NCBI GenBank assembly: GCA_035505975.1 | Contig: DATJQJ010000055.1 | Location: 1-64,000 of the forward strand | DNA length: 64,000 bases | Reading direction: 5' to 3' | Source: CAIKOD01 sp035505975 | GTDB lineage: Archaea; Halobacteriota; Methanomicrobia; Methanomicrobiales; Methanospirillaceae | The notes under the pieces: generated by a model | Told to the model about the DNA's origin: nothing | The model's database searches: none | What the model saw: the letters and a program-made list of their open reading frames with translations, nothing else | Shown: piece by piece, positions 27,001 through 34,575 of the stretch | Layout: every line of letters begins with the position of its first letter | Position numbering within the stretch: position 1 is the stretch's first letter | Program-made: the position numbers and the translations under genes

Positions 27001-27310
27001 GAATATGTTTACGAACCTGATGGACAACACCCTGCGGCATGGGCAGGGAGCGACATGCGTTATCGTACGTTCGTCGCCTTGCAAATCCGGCCTTAACCTG
27101 ATCTGGGAAGATAATGGGGCCGGGATCCCAGACAGTGAAAAAGATCTTATTTTTAAACGTGGTTATGGAAAACACTCAGGTTTCGGGCTTTTCTTTATCC
27201 GGGAGATGCTCTCTATCACCGGTATCTCGATCGTGGAGACAGGATTGGCCGGGCACGGTGCACGGTTCGAGATCACAGTACCCAGGGGAAAATTCCGCAT
27301 CACCGGCTGA
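24095..27310 (+). CDS. REC-multi-PAS hybrid histidine kinase
   Basis: 1071-residue cytoplasmic sensor kinase. The N-terminal receiver domain (1-125) has Asp53 in 'AIISDYQMPVMDG' and 'FTGKG'. It is followed by about five PAS domains (roughly 135-260, 275-395, 400-530, 625-745, 755-870), each ending in a PAC-like segment such as 'GAIESIRDISASK', 'GIEGIFRDISAQKTA', 'GAVEILQDVTGRKLAE' and 'SVGRDITDMKLTEEAL'. The phospho-acceptor His877 is in 'SSITRHDILNKV', followed by an HATPase_c domain (about 960-1065) with 'NLMDNTLRHG' (N box), 'WEDNGAGIP' (G1) and 'GFGLFF' (G2). No membrane helices. A coiled coil of duplicated sequence joins PAS3 and PAS4. This domain order is typical of Methanomicrobiales; the signal is unknown. 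Confidence 0.92.
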   Translation: MYSVLYVDDEQSLLEVSKIYLENDGEIIVDTTASVTDAIDLIKTARYDAIISDYQMPVMDGIEFLKHVRNEAGDIPFILFTGKGREEVVIQAINNGADFYLQKGGEPRSQFAELTSKIKIAVDKKRAEDQLRQSKEQMADIINFLPDATYAIDLTGKVIAWNLATEEMTGVKASDVMGLGNFAYASRIYGESRPILIDLILSENKEIEKNYPYIIRQENKLISEIYIPTLFNGRGAYVWLIASPLFDGKGNVIGAIESIRDISASKLAEQTLRESEAKYRGVIESIQDVYYRVDMDGNLVLASPSWARLLGYGSLDECIGKNIAKTFYLDPDKRQALLHEIEIKGFIENYEIVLKRKDGTAVVVSTNSHYYSDNSGNTLGIEGIFRDISAQKTAEIALEKSMREFEAIVQGSPIPTFVIDKDHRIISWNKALEEYSGIKAGMVLGKAGAWKGFYKTDRPCLADLIVSGDSDQIKRLYQGKYSPSDLIPGGFEATDFFPGMQNGTWLFFTAAPIRGADGEIMGAVEILQDVTGRKLAEKALNQKNEELYASYEQITAAEEELRQNYEELKQQEENLRVKNEELYASYEQIAANEEELRQNFDDLKRQREISEESEERYRTVFENTGTSMLLIEDDLTVSIANGEFYRMSGYTKQEVEGRKSWKDFIAGDDIETMITQHHLRMMDRTSPLKSHEFRFITRSGEFRTMLPTIDRIPGTGRSVASLLDITQRKEMEEALRENEQRYRNVVEDQTEFICRFLPNGTHIFVNEAYCRYFSKQRGEIIGKKFCPTIPPEERTSVREHFARLTRESPTATIDHRIVMPDGTNRWQRWSDRAIFDENGILTEYQSVGRDITDMKLTEEALQQTNNKLNLLSSITRHDILNKVMACRGYLTLIREKMEGPDLDELFSRVDENIEGVQHQIEYSGKYRDLGIGTPVWQDVGAILGQCRSSDIVLDNQCHNLELFADPMLPNMFTNLMDNTLRHGQGATCVIVRSSPCKSGLNLIWEDNGAGIPDSEKDLIFKRGYGKHSGFGLFFIREMLSITGISIVETGLAGHGARFEITVPRGKFRITG
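25724..25895 (+). repeat. duplicated coiled-coil segment in the kinase gene
   Basis: Two near-identical stretches (about 25724-25787 and 25832-25895) encode 'KNEELYASYEQI' followed by 'EEELRQN', 108 bases apart. The bases are almost identical over the first 30 positions. It is a recent in-frame duplication lengthening the heptad linker between PAS domains by 36 residues, exactly 108 bases, so the helical register may be kept or shifted. Confidence 0.8.
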
Positions 27311-27415
27311 ATTGATGGAAAAACGAACTGATATCTCCATGCGGGCCAATCGAGACTTCAAGAAGAAAACTGCTCTGCTGAATTCCACAATCATGATTTA
27401 ATTAATTTCATGCCC

Positions 27416-27835
27416 TTATAATTTCGGTACGACGAGGAGGAAACCAGACCCTGCGAGGAGTACAATCCAGCCGAAGTCGTAACCGATGAGGTTATTGACT
27501 CCCTGGTTGATCATTACCGGAAGATTTTCTGAAACGATGATAAACCCGAGCTCGGTAAAAATAAACATCACTACGAGAAGGGTCAGGCAGATGAACCCCG
27601 GCAGATATAATAACGTATACTCTTCAAATACCAGGGCCACGATCGAGAATACCCCCATTACGAGGAGTACCAGGGCAATGGTCGTTCCGACAAATGGAAC
27701 GTTTACCAAAGGAATGCCGATCTGCATCCGGGAAAACAGATTGATATCATAAAAAGGGAGAAATACGCTGGAAATTATGAAGACCGATCCGATGACCCCT
27801 ATTACCTGCCTGCGGTCAACCCAGTAGTTTTTCAC
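27416..27835 (-). CDS. four-helix membrane protein
   Basis: 139 residues with four predicted helices: about 10-28 (VIGVIGSVFIISSVFLPF), 43-68 (VPFVGTTIALVLLVMGVFSIVALV), 73-97 (LLYLPGFICLTLLVVMFIFTELGF) and 119-137 (FGWIVLLAGSGFLLVV). Starts 'MKNYWVDRRQVIG'. It resembles the small four-helix integral proteins common in Methanomicrobiales; no domain assigned. Convergent with the kinase gene, divergent from the MFS gene. Confidence 0.7.
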   Translation of the reverse strand: MKNYWVDRRQVIGVIGSVFIISSVFLPFYDINLFSRMQIGIPLVNVPFVGTTIALVLLVMGVFSIVALVFEEYTLLYLPGFICLTLLVVMFIFTELGFIIVSENLPVMINQGVNNLIGYDFGWIVLLAGSGFLLVVPKL

Positions 27836-28052
27836 GGGTCTTCGCTCCTCAGGGTTTTGGTTTTCATTCCTGGTCTTTCTGACACCAGGAGAAATAAGGC
27901 TGAGAACAATAATAATTTTACCGACAGTACAAAAATACTATTTGACAGAAATCTATCTGAACCGAATTTCCCGGAACGTGCAATCTGTGGGCCCCTCTAT
28001 AACAACACCAGGGAAGCAAACAGAGAGATCTGCCGGTTGCCCTGCCAGTGAG

Positions 28053-29462
28053 ATGTCGATTTCCCCGACCGACAAACGACTGGTCCTCGTAATCGCCATC
28101 CTCGCCGCATCTCTCACCCAGTTCGATACAACGGCGGTCAATATCGCATTGCCGGTTATCGGGGCCGAATTCCATATGGATGCGGTCTCGCTCTCGTGGA
28201 TTACAACCGGTTATCTCTTTGCCACAGCTATATTTCTCGTATCAATCGGAAGGATTGCAGATATTTACGGGAGAAAACGGATTTATCTTTACGGAATTGC
28301 GATCTTCACTATTGCATCCTTTTTCATGATCGTGGTGCCTTCGACAGGTCTCCTGATCTCGGTACGACTGCTCCAGGGACTGGGTGCCGCCATGATTTTC
28401 GGGACCGGCATCTCAATCCTGACATCGGTTTGCAAACCAGAAGAAAGGGGAAAATTCCTGGGGACTTACATCGCCTTTGCATACATTGCCATGACCATTG
28501 CCCCGTTTCTCGGGGGTGTGCTCACCCAGAGCCTCGGCTGGCGGAGCATCTTTTTTGTCAATGTGCCGCTCGGTATCATCGCATGTCTGCTTATTCTCTG
28601 GAAACTAAAAGGCGAGTGGGCCGAGTGTGCCGGGGAGCAGTTCGATCTCCTGGGGTCAGTAATCTATGCTTGTGCCATCGTCCTGGTAATGGCCGGGTTC
28701 TCATCGGTCCCGAACCCGGTTGCTTTGCCTTTTTTCACCGCAGGATGTATCTTCGGTATAGCGTTTGCCTGGTACGAACTGAGAATACCCATGCCTGTCC
28801 TGGCTATGCGCCTTATTACCGGGAACCGGATCTTTGCGTTCTCGAGCCTTGCCGGTCTCCTCAATGCCAGTGCAACATACGCCGTAACGTTTCTGATCAG
28901 CCTCGACCTCCAATACACAAAAGGATATTCTCCGATATCGGCAGGTCTGGTACTGGTCGTACTGCCCATGATGATAGGTCTGATCACTCCTCTCTCGGGC
29001 AGGCTTTCTGACCGGGTCGAACCGCAAATCCTTGCATCGGTCGGTATGGCGTTCACTGCGGCCGGTCTGTTTGCGCTCGTCTTTCTTACGGAATCGACTC
29101 CCCTGACATATACGATCGTCTGCCTGGTCTGTATCGGCATTGGCTACGGCCTGTTTTCTTCGCCAAACATCAATGCAATCATGGGATCGGTTGACAAGCG
29201 GTATTACGGGATAGCGAACGGCATAAACGGCACCGTGAGACTGCTCGGCCAGATGCTTTCCATGGGGATCGTGATGATGATTTTTGCGGTTGTTATCGGG
29301 CAGGTCGAGATTACACCAGAATATTATCCGCAGTTTATCACGAGCCAGCACTATGCGTTCGCTGTTTTTATGGTATTCTGCATCGCCGGTATTGCAATCT
29401 CGCTCAAACGGGGGAAACGACAACCTACAATGACCCGAATGGAGCCTGTCAAAGTGGAATGA
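28053..29462 (+). CDS. MFS drug-exporter-like transporter (DHA2 type, 14 helices)
   Basis: 469 residues, about 14 membrane helices. N-terminal motif 'AASLTQFDTTAVNIALPVIGAEF' with motif D1 'DTTAVNIALP' and motif A 'GRIADIYGRKRIYLYG', plus motif C-like 'GTYIAFAYIAMTIAPFLGGVL' and 'WRSIFFVNVPLGI'. These place it in the DHA2 (EmrB/QacA) proton-coupled export family. The ORF is open to 27942, but the ATG at 28053 with GTGAG just before it starts the conserved region. Substrate unknown. Confidence 0.9.
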   Translation: MSISPTDKRLVLVIAILAASLTQFDTTAVNIALPVIGAEFHMDAVSLSWITTGYLFATAIFLVSIGRIADIYGRKRIYLYGIAIFTIASFFMIVVPSTGLLISVRLLQGLGAAMIFGTGISILTSVCKPEERGKFLGTYIAFAYIAMTIAPFLGGVLTQSLGWRSIFFVNVPLGIIACLLILWKLKGEWAECAGEQFDLLGSVIYACAIVLVMAGFSSVPNPVALPFFTAGCIFGIAFAWYELRIPMPVLAMRLITGNRIFAFSSLAGLLNASATYAVTFLISLDLQYTKGYSPISAGLVLVVLPMMIGLITPLSGRLSDRVEPQILASVGMAFTAAGLFALVFLTESTPLTYTIVCLVCIGIGYGLFSSPNINAIMGSVDKRYYGIANGINGTVRLLGQMLSMGIVMMIFAVVIGQVEITPEYYPQFITSQHYAFAVFMVFCIAGIAISLKRGKRQPTMTRMEPVKVE

Positions 29463-29748
29463 CAGGGGGGATTTAGGTAAAGGCCGGAACTCAATTTTGT
29501 CGGAATTTTTTTCTTAAAAAAAAGGGCAGGTGTCCCATGGTCATTTTCCGGTTGACATTAAAAGTTTAAAAGATTCAGGCATATCCGGGTGACAGTTCAA
29601 AGGAGAATAAGCCAACAATAGAAAAGAGCATATTATTTTAAAAATATCTGGCAAATGTTAGTAAATAATCAGTCAATAAAAAAATTAGATCCAGGAGAGA
29701 AATCACAGCCGGATTTACTTGTTTTTTTTAATAATACACCATTCCTGG
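29463..29748. other. intergenic between convergent genes
   Basis: AT-rich, no supported gene. T-rich tracts near 29509-29515 (tttttt) and around 29720-29760 could act as archaeal terminators for the two converging genes. Confidence 0.35.
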
Positions 29749-31758
29749 TCATATTTTTTTGCCGCCTTCCTTCAGGTATCGATCATAATTGTTATGCAAA
29801 TCACAAAAGACTTCAGGGATTATTCCCCCAAACCTTTCAATAACCGATGCGATCTCATCGACCCCTTTCTGTAATCGGGCCTTTGATTCGGCAATTCCTG
29901 CGGCATGTTCCTTTCGCAACCGATATGCCTCATCTATCGCGCCCCGCGTAGCGTCGATCGTTTTAGACAGGTTCTCTTCGAGATCGTGACCAAATCTACG
30001 GAAGGTGGAATCAATACTCTGGAGTGTATTCCAACGGAGATTTTCAACATTCCGTGTTACAATCTCTTCAATCTGCTGCCGGACCCGTTCCCATTTCCGT
30101 TTCTCGCGGATTCCTTTGGGTAATGCACGATCGAATAGTTCCTCTGGAACCGGGCTAAACGATGAGACCCAGGCTGAGTCAATCCAGAATGGGTGGCGGG
30201 TGAGATGGTATGCATACTCGCTCTCCGGAGCGTGGTACGGAATTTCGAAGATTTCTGCGGCGGTCCTCCTGACCGATGTAATCAGGGAGTCTGTTGTTTC
30301 CTGGTGGAATTTCAGGACCGTTGCGATTTCGCGATCGATGAGGTTTGTAACTTCCTTGAGATGAGCTTCGTAGTATGAGGGAACTTCCCTTGCGAGGGCT
30401 TCCATGGTGGCCCTGGTGTCAGATTCACCTGGCCGGTCTTTCATTGAAGTGCGTGCAATTTCCAGGAAATAATCCCTTGACGAAGACCTGATCGTTTCCG
30501 CCTGCTCCTCGAGAAATGCGACAACCCGTTTCCGATCACCGGTTAGAATATCTCCTCCCTGAATTTGCTGGGTTTTTGCCTGCCGAATCTTTTCATTAAG
30601 GAGAACAAGTCGTCTCTCCAGGTCCTCAACAGGTAGTTCAAGCGTTTTTATCTTCAACTGAAGCATCAACCGGACATCAATGAGAACTTCCAACACTCTC
30701 CGGGCGATTGTTTCCCGTAGGACCTGGTCCTTTTCATGGGAGAGGAAATTGATGAGATGGTCACTAATTTCTCCAAGACCGCTCTTCACCCAGAGTGAAT
30801 CGTCGTTACGTTGACGAGCTTTGAGCCCCTGTTTCGCAGATACCGGGAAGACCGGGATATCCTGGCTAATACCGGATTGCTTTCCGAGAATATTTTTGAA
30901 AAACGTAATTGCTTCGGTTTGTTCTTTGTCATCCAGGTAATCGACTTTATTCAGAACAAAGAATAGTTTCCCTACCTGGTCCCGGACTTTTACCAGGAAT
31001 GCAACTTCCGTCTCGGTTATCGGAGGATCGGCTGATATGATGAAAAGACCGGCATCACACTGGGAAAGGAATTGGAGTGTCGTCGCAGTATTGTGTTGGA
31101 ATGTAGATCCGATACCGGGCGTATCGATCAGGACAACCCCCTTATCGAGAATCGGCGAGGGGTGGGAGACTTCAGCTCGCAGGACTCTTTTTTCATTCTT
31201 CGGGTTTTTTGCCTCGGAGACAAATTGTAGCAGGATTTCTCTCATTTCATCTGCATCCTGCGGGGAGAACGATTGCATGGGGCTTCCATTTTGGAAATAA
31301 ATGGAAATTTTCCGCTCCTCCCCAAATCGTACTAATGTTGGAATCGCTGTCAGAGGAATGACCGAACTCGGTAGGATTTCCTCCCCTAACAGGGCGTTGA
31401 GTAGTGTACTCTTTCCCCGTTTGAACTGGCCGAGAACAGCAAGATGGAACCGTCCCTCCCCGAGACGGTCCTGGAGTTCTTCAAGTGATCTCACCGGTAC
31501 CTGGAATTCGGGGCCCAAGCCCCGGATAAGGTGGCCTTCTTCTCTTATCATCTGTTCAAGATTATCGAGAAGAGCGGATGAATACAATCGGGGATTCCAG
31601 GGATCGTATTTCCGATCGGGTGCTGTTGTTGTTTTTTCCTCGTTTGCAGGATAAAGGGTCATATATTTGCTGTACTCCTTCCAGGGGTCCTGAACACTAT
31701 CAATGCGGGTAGGAGTTATCAGCAAGAAATGCAGTTGATCGGCGAACTCCATCGCCAT
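29749..31758 (-). CDS. dynamin-like GTPase 1
   Basis: 669 residues. Dynamin-superfamily large GTPase. The G1 P-loop is 'GQFKRGKST' (110-118), a switch region includes 'SSVIPLTAIPTLVRF' (G2 Thr), G3 is 'DTPGIGST' (212-219) and G4 'NKVD' (270-273). The C-terminal 350 residues are almost entirely helical, with coiled-coil stretches (LELPVEDLERRLVLLNEKIRQAK) as in stalk domains; no obvious membrane helix. Such proteins bind and remodel or fuse membranes. The gene diverges from the fluoride-riboswitch run and its start is 129 bases from the riboswitch. The start is uncertain: no ribosome site precedes 31758, whereas ATG 31662 has AAGGAG twelve bases upstream. Confidence 0.9.
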   Translation of the reverse strand: MAMEFADQLHFLLITPTRIDSVQDPWKEYSKYMTLYPANEEKTTTAPDRKYDPWNPRLYSSALLDNLEQMIREEGHLIRGLGPEFQVPVRSLEELQDRLGEGRFHLAVLGQFKRGKSTLLNALLGEEILPSSVIPLTAIPTLVRFGEERKISIYFQNGSPMQSFSPQDADEMREILLQFVSEAKNPKNEKRVLRAEVSHPSPILDKGVVLIDTPGIGSTFQHNTATTLQFLSQCDAGLFIISADPPITETEVAFLVKVRDQVGKLFFVLNKVDYLDDKEQTEAITFFKNILGKQSGISQDIPVFPVSAKQGLKARQRNDDSLWVKSGLGEISDHLINFLSHEKDQVLRETIARRVLEVLIDVRLMLQLKIKTLELPVEDLERRLVLLNEKIRQAKTQQIQGGDILTGDRKRVVAFLEEQAETIRSSSRDYFLEIARTSMKDRPGESDTRATMEALAREVPSYYEAHLKEVTNLIDREIATVLKFHQETTDSLITSVRRTAAEIFEIPYHAPESEYAYHLTRHPFWIDSAWVSSFSPVPEELFDRALPKGIREKRKWERVRQQIEEIVTRNVENLRWNTLQSIDSTFRRFGHDLEENLSKTIDATRGAIDEAYRLRKEHAAGIAESKARLQKGVDEIASVIERFGGIIPEVFCDLHNNYDRYLKEGGKKI

Positions 31759-31884
31759 TATTTACGTATGAGCAAGGCAGGCAAAAAAAATTTTCATTCT
31801 CACAAAGCAATAGAGCAGATCGCGGTTGTCTCAGGGGAAAGGCAGATGAATCAGCACGACAAACAGATGTACGTCGAACAATTC

Positions 31885-31935
31885 AGGTGATGAAGTCCGC
31901 CTCTAACCGCCCGATGCGGCTGATGACTTCTGTCA
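31885..31935 (+). ncRNA. fluoride (crcB) riboswitch 1
   Basis: The sequence from about 31887 reads GGTGATGAAGTCCGCC, then TCTAACCGC, then GCGGCTGATGACTTCT. It matches the core of the crcB RNA: GGYG pairs with CGCC (P1 side), GAAGTC pairs with GACTTC, and a hairpin CCGC/GCGG carries the conserved 'CUGAUGA' after it. Every conserved block of the Thermotoga fluoride aptamer (GGCGAUGA, CCGCC, AAC, GGCUGAUG, CUUCU) is present. It ends about 12 bases before the ATG of the first gene of a six-gene run, so it could act by masking the start region. Confidence is high for the aptamer and moderate for the mechanism. Confidence 0.93.
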
Positions 31936-31944
31936 TTGGCACAC

Positions 31945-32835
31945 ATGGTCACCGAATCTTATCGATCAGGAGTTATCCGGTACATCACCGAAAGGCGTTG
32001 TCCTGATGGTGGTTTCTGCTTCTACCGGCTGAATGAACCGAATGCCGCCGATACCTTTTATGCGGTTTCATCGCTCTCTCTCATCGGGGAGCATTTCAGC
32101 GATGATGTGACCGTTTCCTGGCTTCTCGAGCTCCAGCAGGACGACGGCTCGTATCCGACGCTGTACATCGGCTATTACGTATTGAAGAGTCTCGCCACTG
32201 TCGGTGTCAGGCCGCGTATCGTCCCGGATACCTGGATCAGGTCGATCAATCCCCTTCCTGAAACCGGTGAACGCCCGCCGGAATCGGGTTCTTACTTCGA
32301 GGCTTCCTATTTGTTCAGCGATCTAGCCCGGACCTGTGGCATTCCCGTTCCGGAAGCCATCAAATCGCGTATTATCAGGAATATTACATCCCACAGGTTG
32401 CCGGATTTCGGCTTCGGCCTTCATCAATCGACCCTCACCGAGACATGGCATGCTCTCGCCATTCTCTCTTCAATCGGGTTCGACTATAAAACACTCGGCT
32501 CTGACCGTTTCCTGACCAGGTGCGAAGATGCGGAGTTGGGATTTCGGATCAACCCCAGTTCGCGGTCATCATTCCTGGAACACCTTCATGCCGGGATTAC
32601 CATTGCATCCCTGCTCGGATATTCATCCCGCGTGTTCCCCAGATGCAGGCAGATTATTCTTGAGCTTCAGGCAGGAAACGGCGGTTTTGTACGATCGCGG
32701 TTCGGGGGTAGCACGACACTCGAATACACGTTCCTCGCTGTCAGCAGTCTCGAACTCCTTGATTCGATGGCAGACCCGGCAGGACGGGAGGAATTCTCCC
32801 CTAAGGGTTCCCGGGCGACCATGGAGGTACGATGA
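31945..32835 (+). CDS. prenyltransferase/terpenoid-cyclase repeat protein
   Basis: 296 residues of alpha/alpha-toroid repeats. The family signature G-G-F followed by an aromatic recurs: 'CPDGGFCFY...DTFYAVSSL', 'QQDDGSYPTLYIGYYVLKSL', 'LPDFGFGLHQSTLTETWHAL' and 'AGNGGFVRSRFGG.TTLEYTFLAV'. This matches squalene-cyclase and protein-prenyltransferase beta subunits. No catalytic DXDD is seen, and Zn ligands of a prenyltransferase are not evident, so enzymatic activity is unproven. The frame opens at TTG 31936, but the ATG at 31945 is used. It is the first gene after the fluoride riboswitch. Its last bases overlap the HEAT gene start (ATGA). Confidence 0.82.
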   Translation: MVTESYRSGVIRYITERRCPDGGFCFYRLNEPNAADTFYAVSSLSLIGEHFSDDVTVSWLLELQQDDGSYPTLYIGYYVLKSLATVGVRPRIVPDTWIRSINPLPETGERPPESGSYFEASYLFSDLARTCGIPVPEAIKSRIIRNITSHRLPDFGFGLHQSTLTETWHALAILSSIGFDYKTLGSDRFLTRCEDAELGFRINPSSRSSFLEHLHAGITIASLLGYSSRVFPRCRQIILELQAGNGGFVRSRFGGSTTLEYTFLAVSSLELLDSMADPAGREEFSPKGSRATMEVR

Positions 32836-33272
32836 TGGCCGTCATTTTGTACTGCCCGATTTGCTGGTACCATACCGGGGAATTATATGAAACCTGTCCC
32901 GGCTATGGACATTCGCGAATATCGCAAGAGGTTGAGACCTACGAGGAGAAGCTCATACGGGCACTTTCTCACCCAGTCCGGGAGCAACGGATGATCGCCA
33001 TCGGGATACTTGGCAGTATTCGTTACATCCCGGCCGTTCCCGTATTCGATCGGATTGTCCGGAATGAGGAAGATGCCTATGTAGTCCGCGAAGTGATTAG
33101 GGCACTCAAAAAGATCGGGACGCCGGAATGTACGGCGATCCTATTTTCATTGCAGGACCATACCTCGGTCGTGGTAAAACAGGAACTGATGGTTTTAAAA
33201 TGCTCAAATCCTGCAATGCAGAATGGAATAGATTTACCCAAAGAGACAGATGAATCATGGACATGTGGATAG
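32832..33272 (+). CDS. HEAT-repeat-like protein with N-terminal Cys motif
   Basis: 146 residues. The N-terminus has 'LYCPICWYHTGELYETCPG', three or four cysteines that may bind zinc. The rest is HEAT-like helices: 'EEKLIRALSHPVREQRMIAIGILGSI', 'AVPVFDRIVRNEEDAYVVREVIRALKKIGTPECTAILFSL' and 'TSVVVKQELMVL'. Starts at the ATG overlapping the previous stop by four bases, so translation is coupled. Pairing with a toroid repeat protein suggests a two-protein scaffold or a heterodimer. Role unknown. Confidence 0.75.
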   Translation: MMAVILYCPICWYHTGELYETCPGYGHSRISQEVETYEEKLIRALSHPVREQRMIAIGILGSIRYIPAVPVFDRIVRNEEDAYVVREVIRALKKIGTPECTAILFSLQDHTSVVVKQELMVLKCSNPAMQNGIDLPKETDESWTCG

Positions 33273-33291
33273 TCAGTTGTGAGGAAATACC

Positions 33292-34575
33292 ATGAACACG
33301 ACAATTGAGAAAATAACGGCCCGGGAAATTATCGATTCCCGGGGAAACCCGACTATCGAGGTGGAAGTCCTGCTGGAAGGCGGCACCCGTGCAAGGGCCT
33401 CATCTCCCTCGGGCGCATCGACCGGTGTTCACGAAGCAGTGGAACTCAGGGACGGGACGGTGGACCGCTATGGCGGAAAGGGTGTTCTGAAAGCGATCCA
33501 TTTCGTAAAACACGGCCTTGGCAATAAACTGGTCGGGCTGGACGCAAGCGATCAGGAATCGGTTGACACCATGATGGTCCGGCTTGACGGGACTGAAAAT
33601 AAGGGGACATTCGGGGCCAACACGACGCTTGCAATCTCCATGGCGGTTGCCCGTGCCTCAGCGGCTGCTAAGGAATTGCCGCTTTGGGAATACCTTGGCA
33701 TCCCCGGCGATGCGGTCATGCCGGTCCCGATGATGAACATTCTGAACGGCGGCGTCCATGCAAACTGGCAGGGACCCGACTTCCAGGAATACATGATCGT
33801 CCCCCATGGAGCACCGACGTTTGCCGAATCACTCAGGTACGGATGTGAAGTATACCATTCGCTCAAAAGCATCTTAAAAAAGAAGGGATACAGCACGGGG
33901 GTCGGGGATGAAGGAGGTTTCGCGCCAGCCGTAACATCAAACCGGGAGCCGCTCGACCTGATTATAGAAGCAATCGAAGCGGCGGGATATTCACCGGGGA
34001 AAGAGATCAGCATCGCCCTCGACCCTGCATCAAGCGGGTTCTATGTCGATGGCCTCTATGACCTGAAGACCGAAAAGAAACGACTAGCTCCGGCAGGGAT
34101 GGTGGATTACTACCGCTCCTTAATCGACAGCTACCCGGTGATGGTAATCGAGGACGGTCTTGCTGAAGACGACTGGGACGGTTGGAAAATTCTTAACAAG
34201 GCAATTGGAGACCGTATCGAACTTGTCGGTGACGACCTCTTTGTCACGAATGTGGAACGGATCAAGCGGGGTATCGATGAGAATGTGGCAAATGCAGTCC
34301 TGATCAAACTGAACCAGATCGGCACCGTGACCGAGACCATCGCTGCCGTGGAACTTGCGAAATCCCATGGCTGGGGATCGATGGTGTCCCACCGGAGCGG
34401 GGAGACCGTCGATACGTTCATCGCCGACTTTACTGTCGCAATGGGAACCGGGCATCTGAAGACCGGTGCACCGTGCCGTGGCGAACGTGTTGAAAAATAT
34501 AACCAACTCCTCAGGATCGAAGAAGAGATGGGCAATCGTGCACGGTTTGCCGGCCGGAACGCATTTGTCAGGTGA
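33292..34575 (+). CDS. eno: enolase
   Basis: 427 residues, full length. It interconverts 2-phosphoglycerate and phosphoenolpyruvate in the cytoplasm. Conserved features: 'SRGNPTIEVEV', the loop 'SGASTG' (about residue 40), 'GGVHANWQGPDFQEYMIVP', 'GDEGGFAP' with the catalytic Glu, 'VLIKLNQIGTVTET' with the catalytic Lys, and 'SHRSGET'. The metal loop reads 'VIEDGLAEDDW' where most enolases have IEDP or IEDPFAEDDW; Gly replaces Pro. Fluoride with Mg and phosphate is a classic inhibitor of enolase, and this gene is in the run downstream of the fluoride riboswitch. Its end overlaps the MFS start. Confidence 0.96.
   Translation: MNTTIEKITAREIIDSRGNPTIEVEVLLEGGTRARASSPSGASTGVHEAVELRDGTVDRYGGKGVLKAIHFVKHGLGNKLVGLDASDQESVDTMMVRLDGTENKGTFGANTTLAISMAVARASAAAKELPLWEYLGIPGDAVMPVPMMNILNGGVHANWQGPDFQEYMIVPHGAPTFAESLRYGCEVYHSLKSILKKKGYSTGVGDEGGFAPAVTSNREPLDLIIEAIEAAGYSPGKEISIALDPASSGFYVDGLYDLKTEKKRLAPAGMVDYYRSLIDSYPVMVIEDGLAEDDWDGWKILNKAIGDRIELVGDDLFVTNVERIKRGIDENVANAVLIKLNQIGTVTETIAAVELAKSHGWGSMVSHRSGETVDTFIADFTVAMGTGHLKTGAPCRGERVEKYNQLLRIEEEMGNRARFAGRNAFVR

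Noticed and set aside
29749..31758. Dynamin pair as part of a phage-defence island
   Set aside because: No nucleases, methyltransferase defence pairs, integrases or CRISPR features are nearby. The clear fluoride riboswitch gives a better context. Defence remains possible but unsupported.
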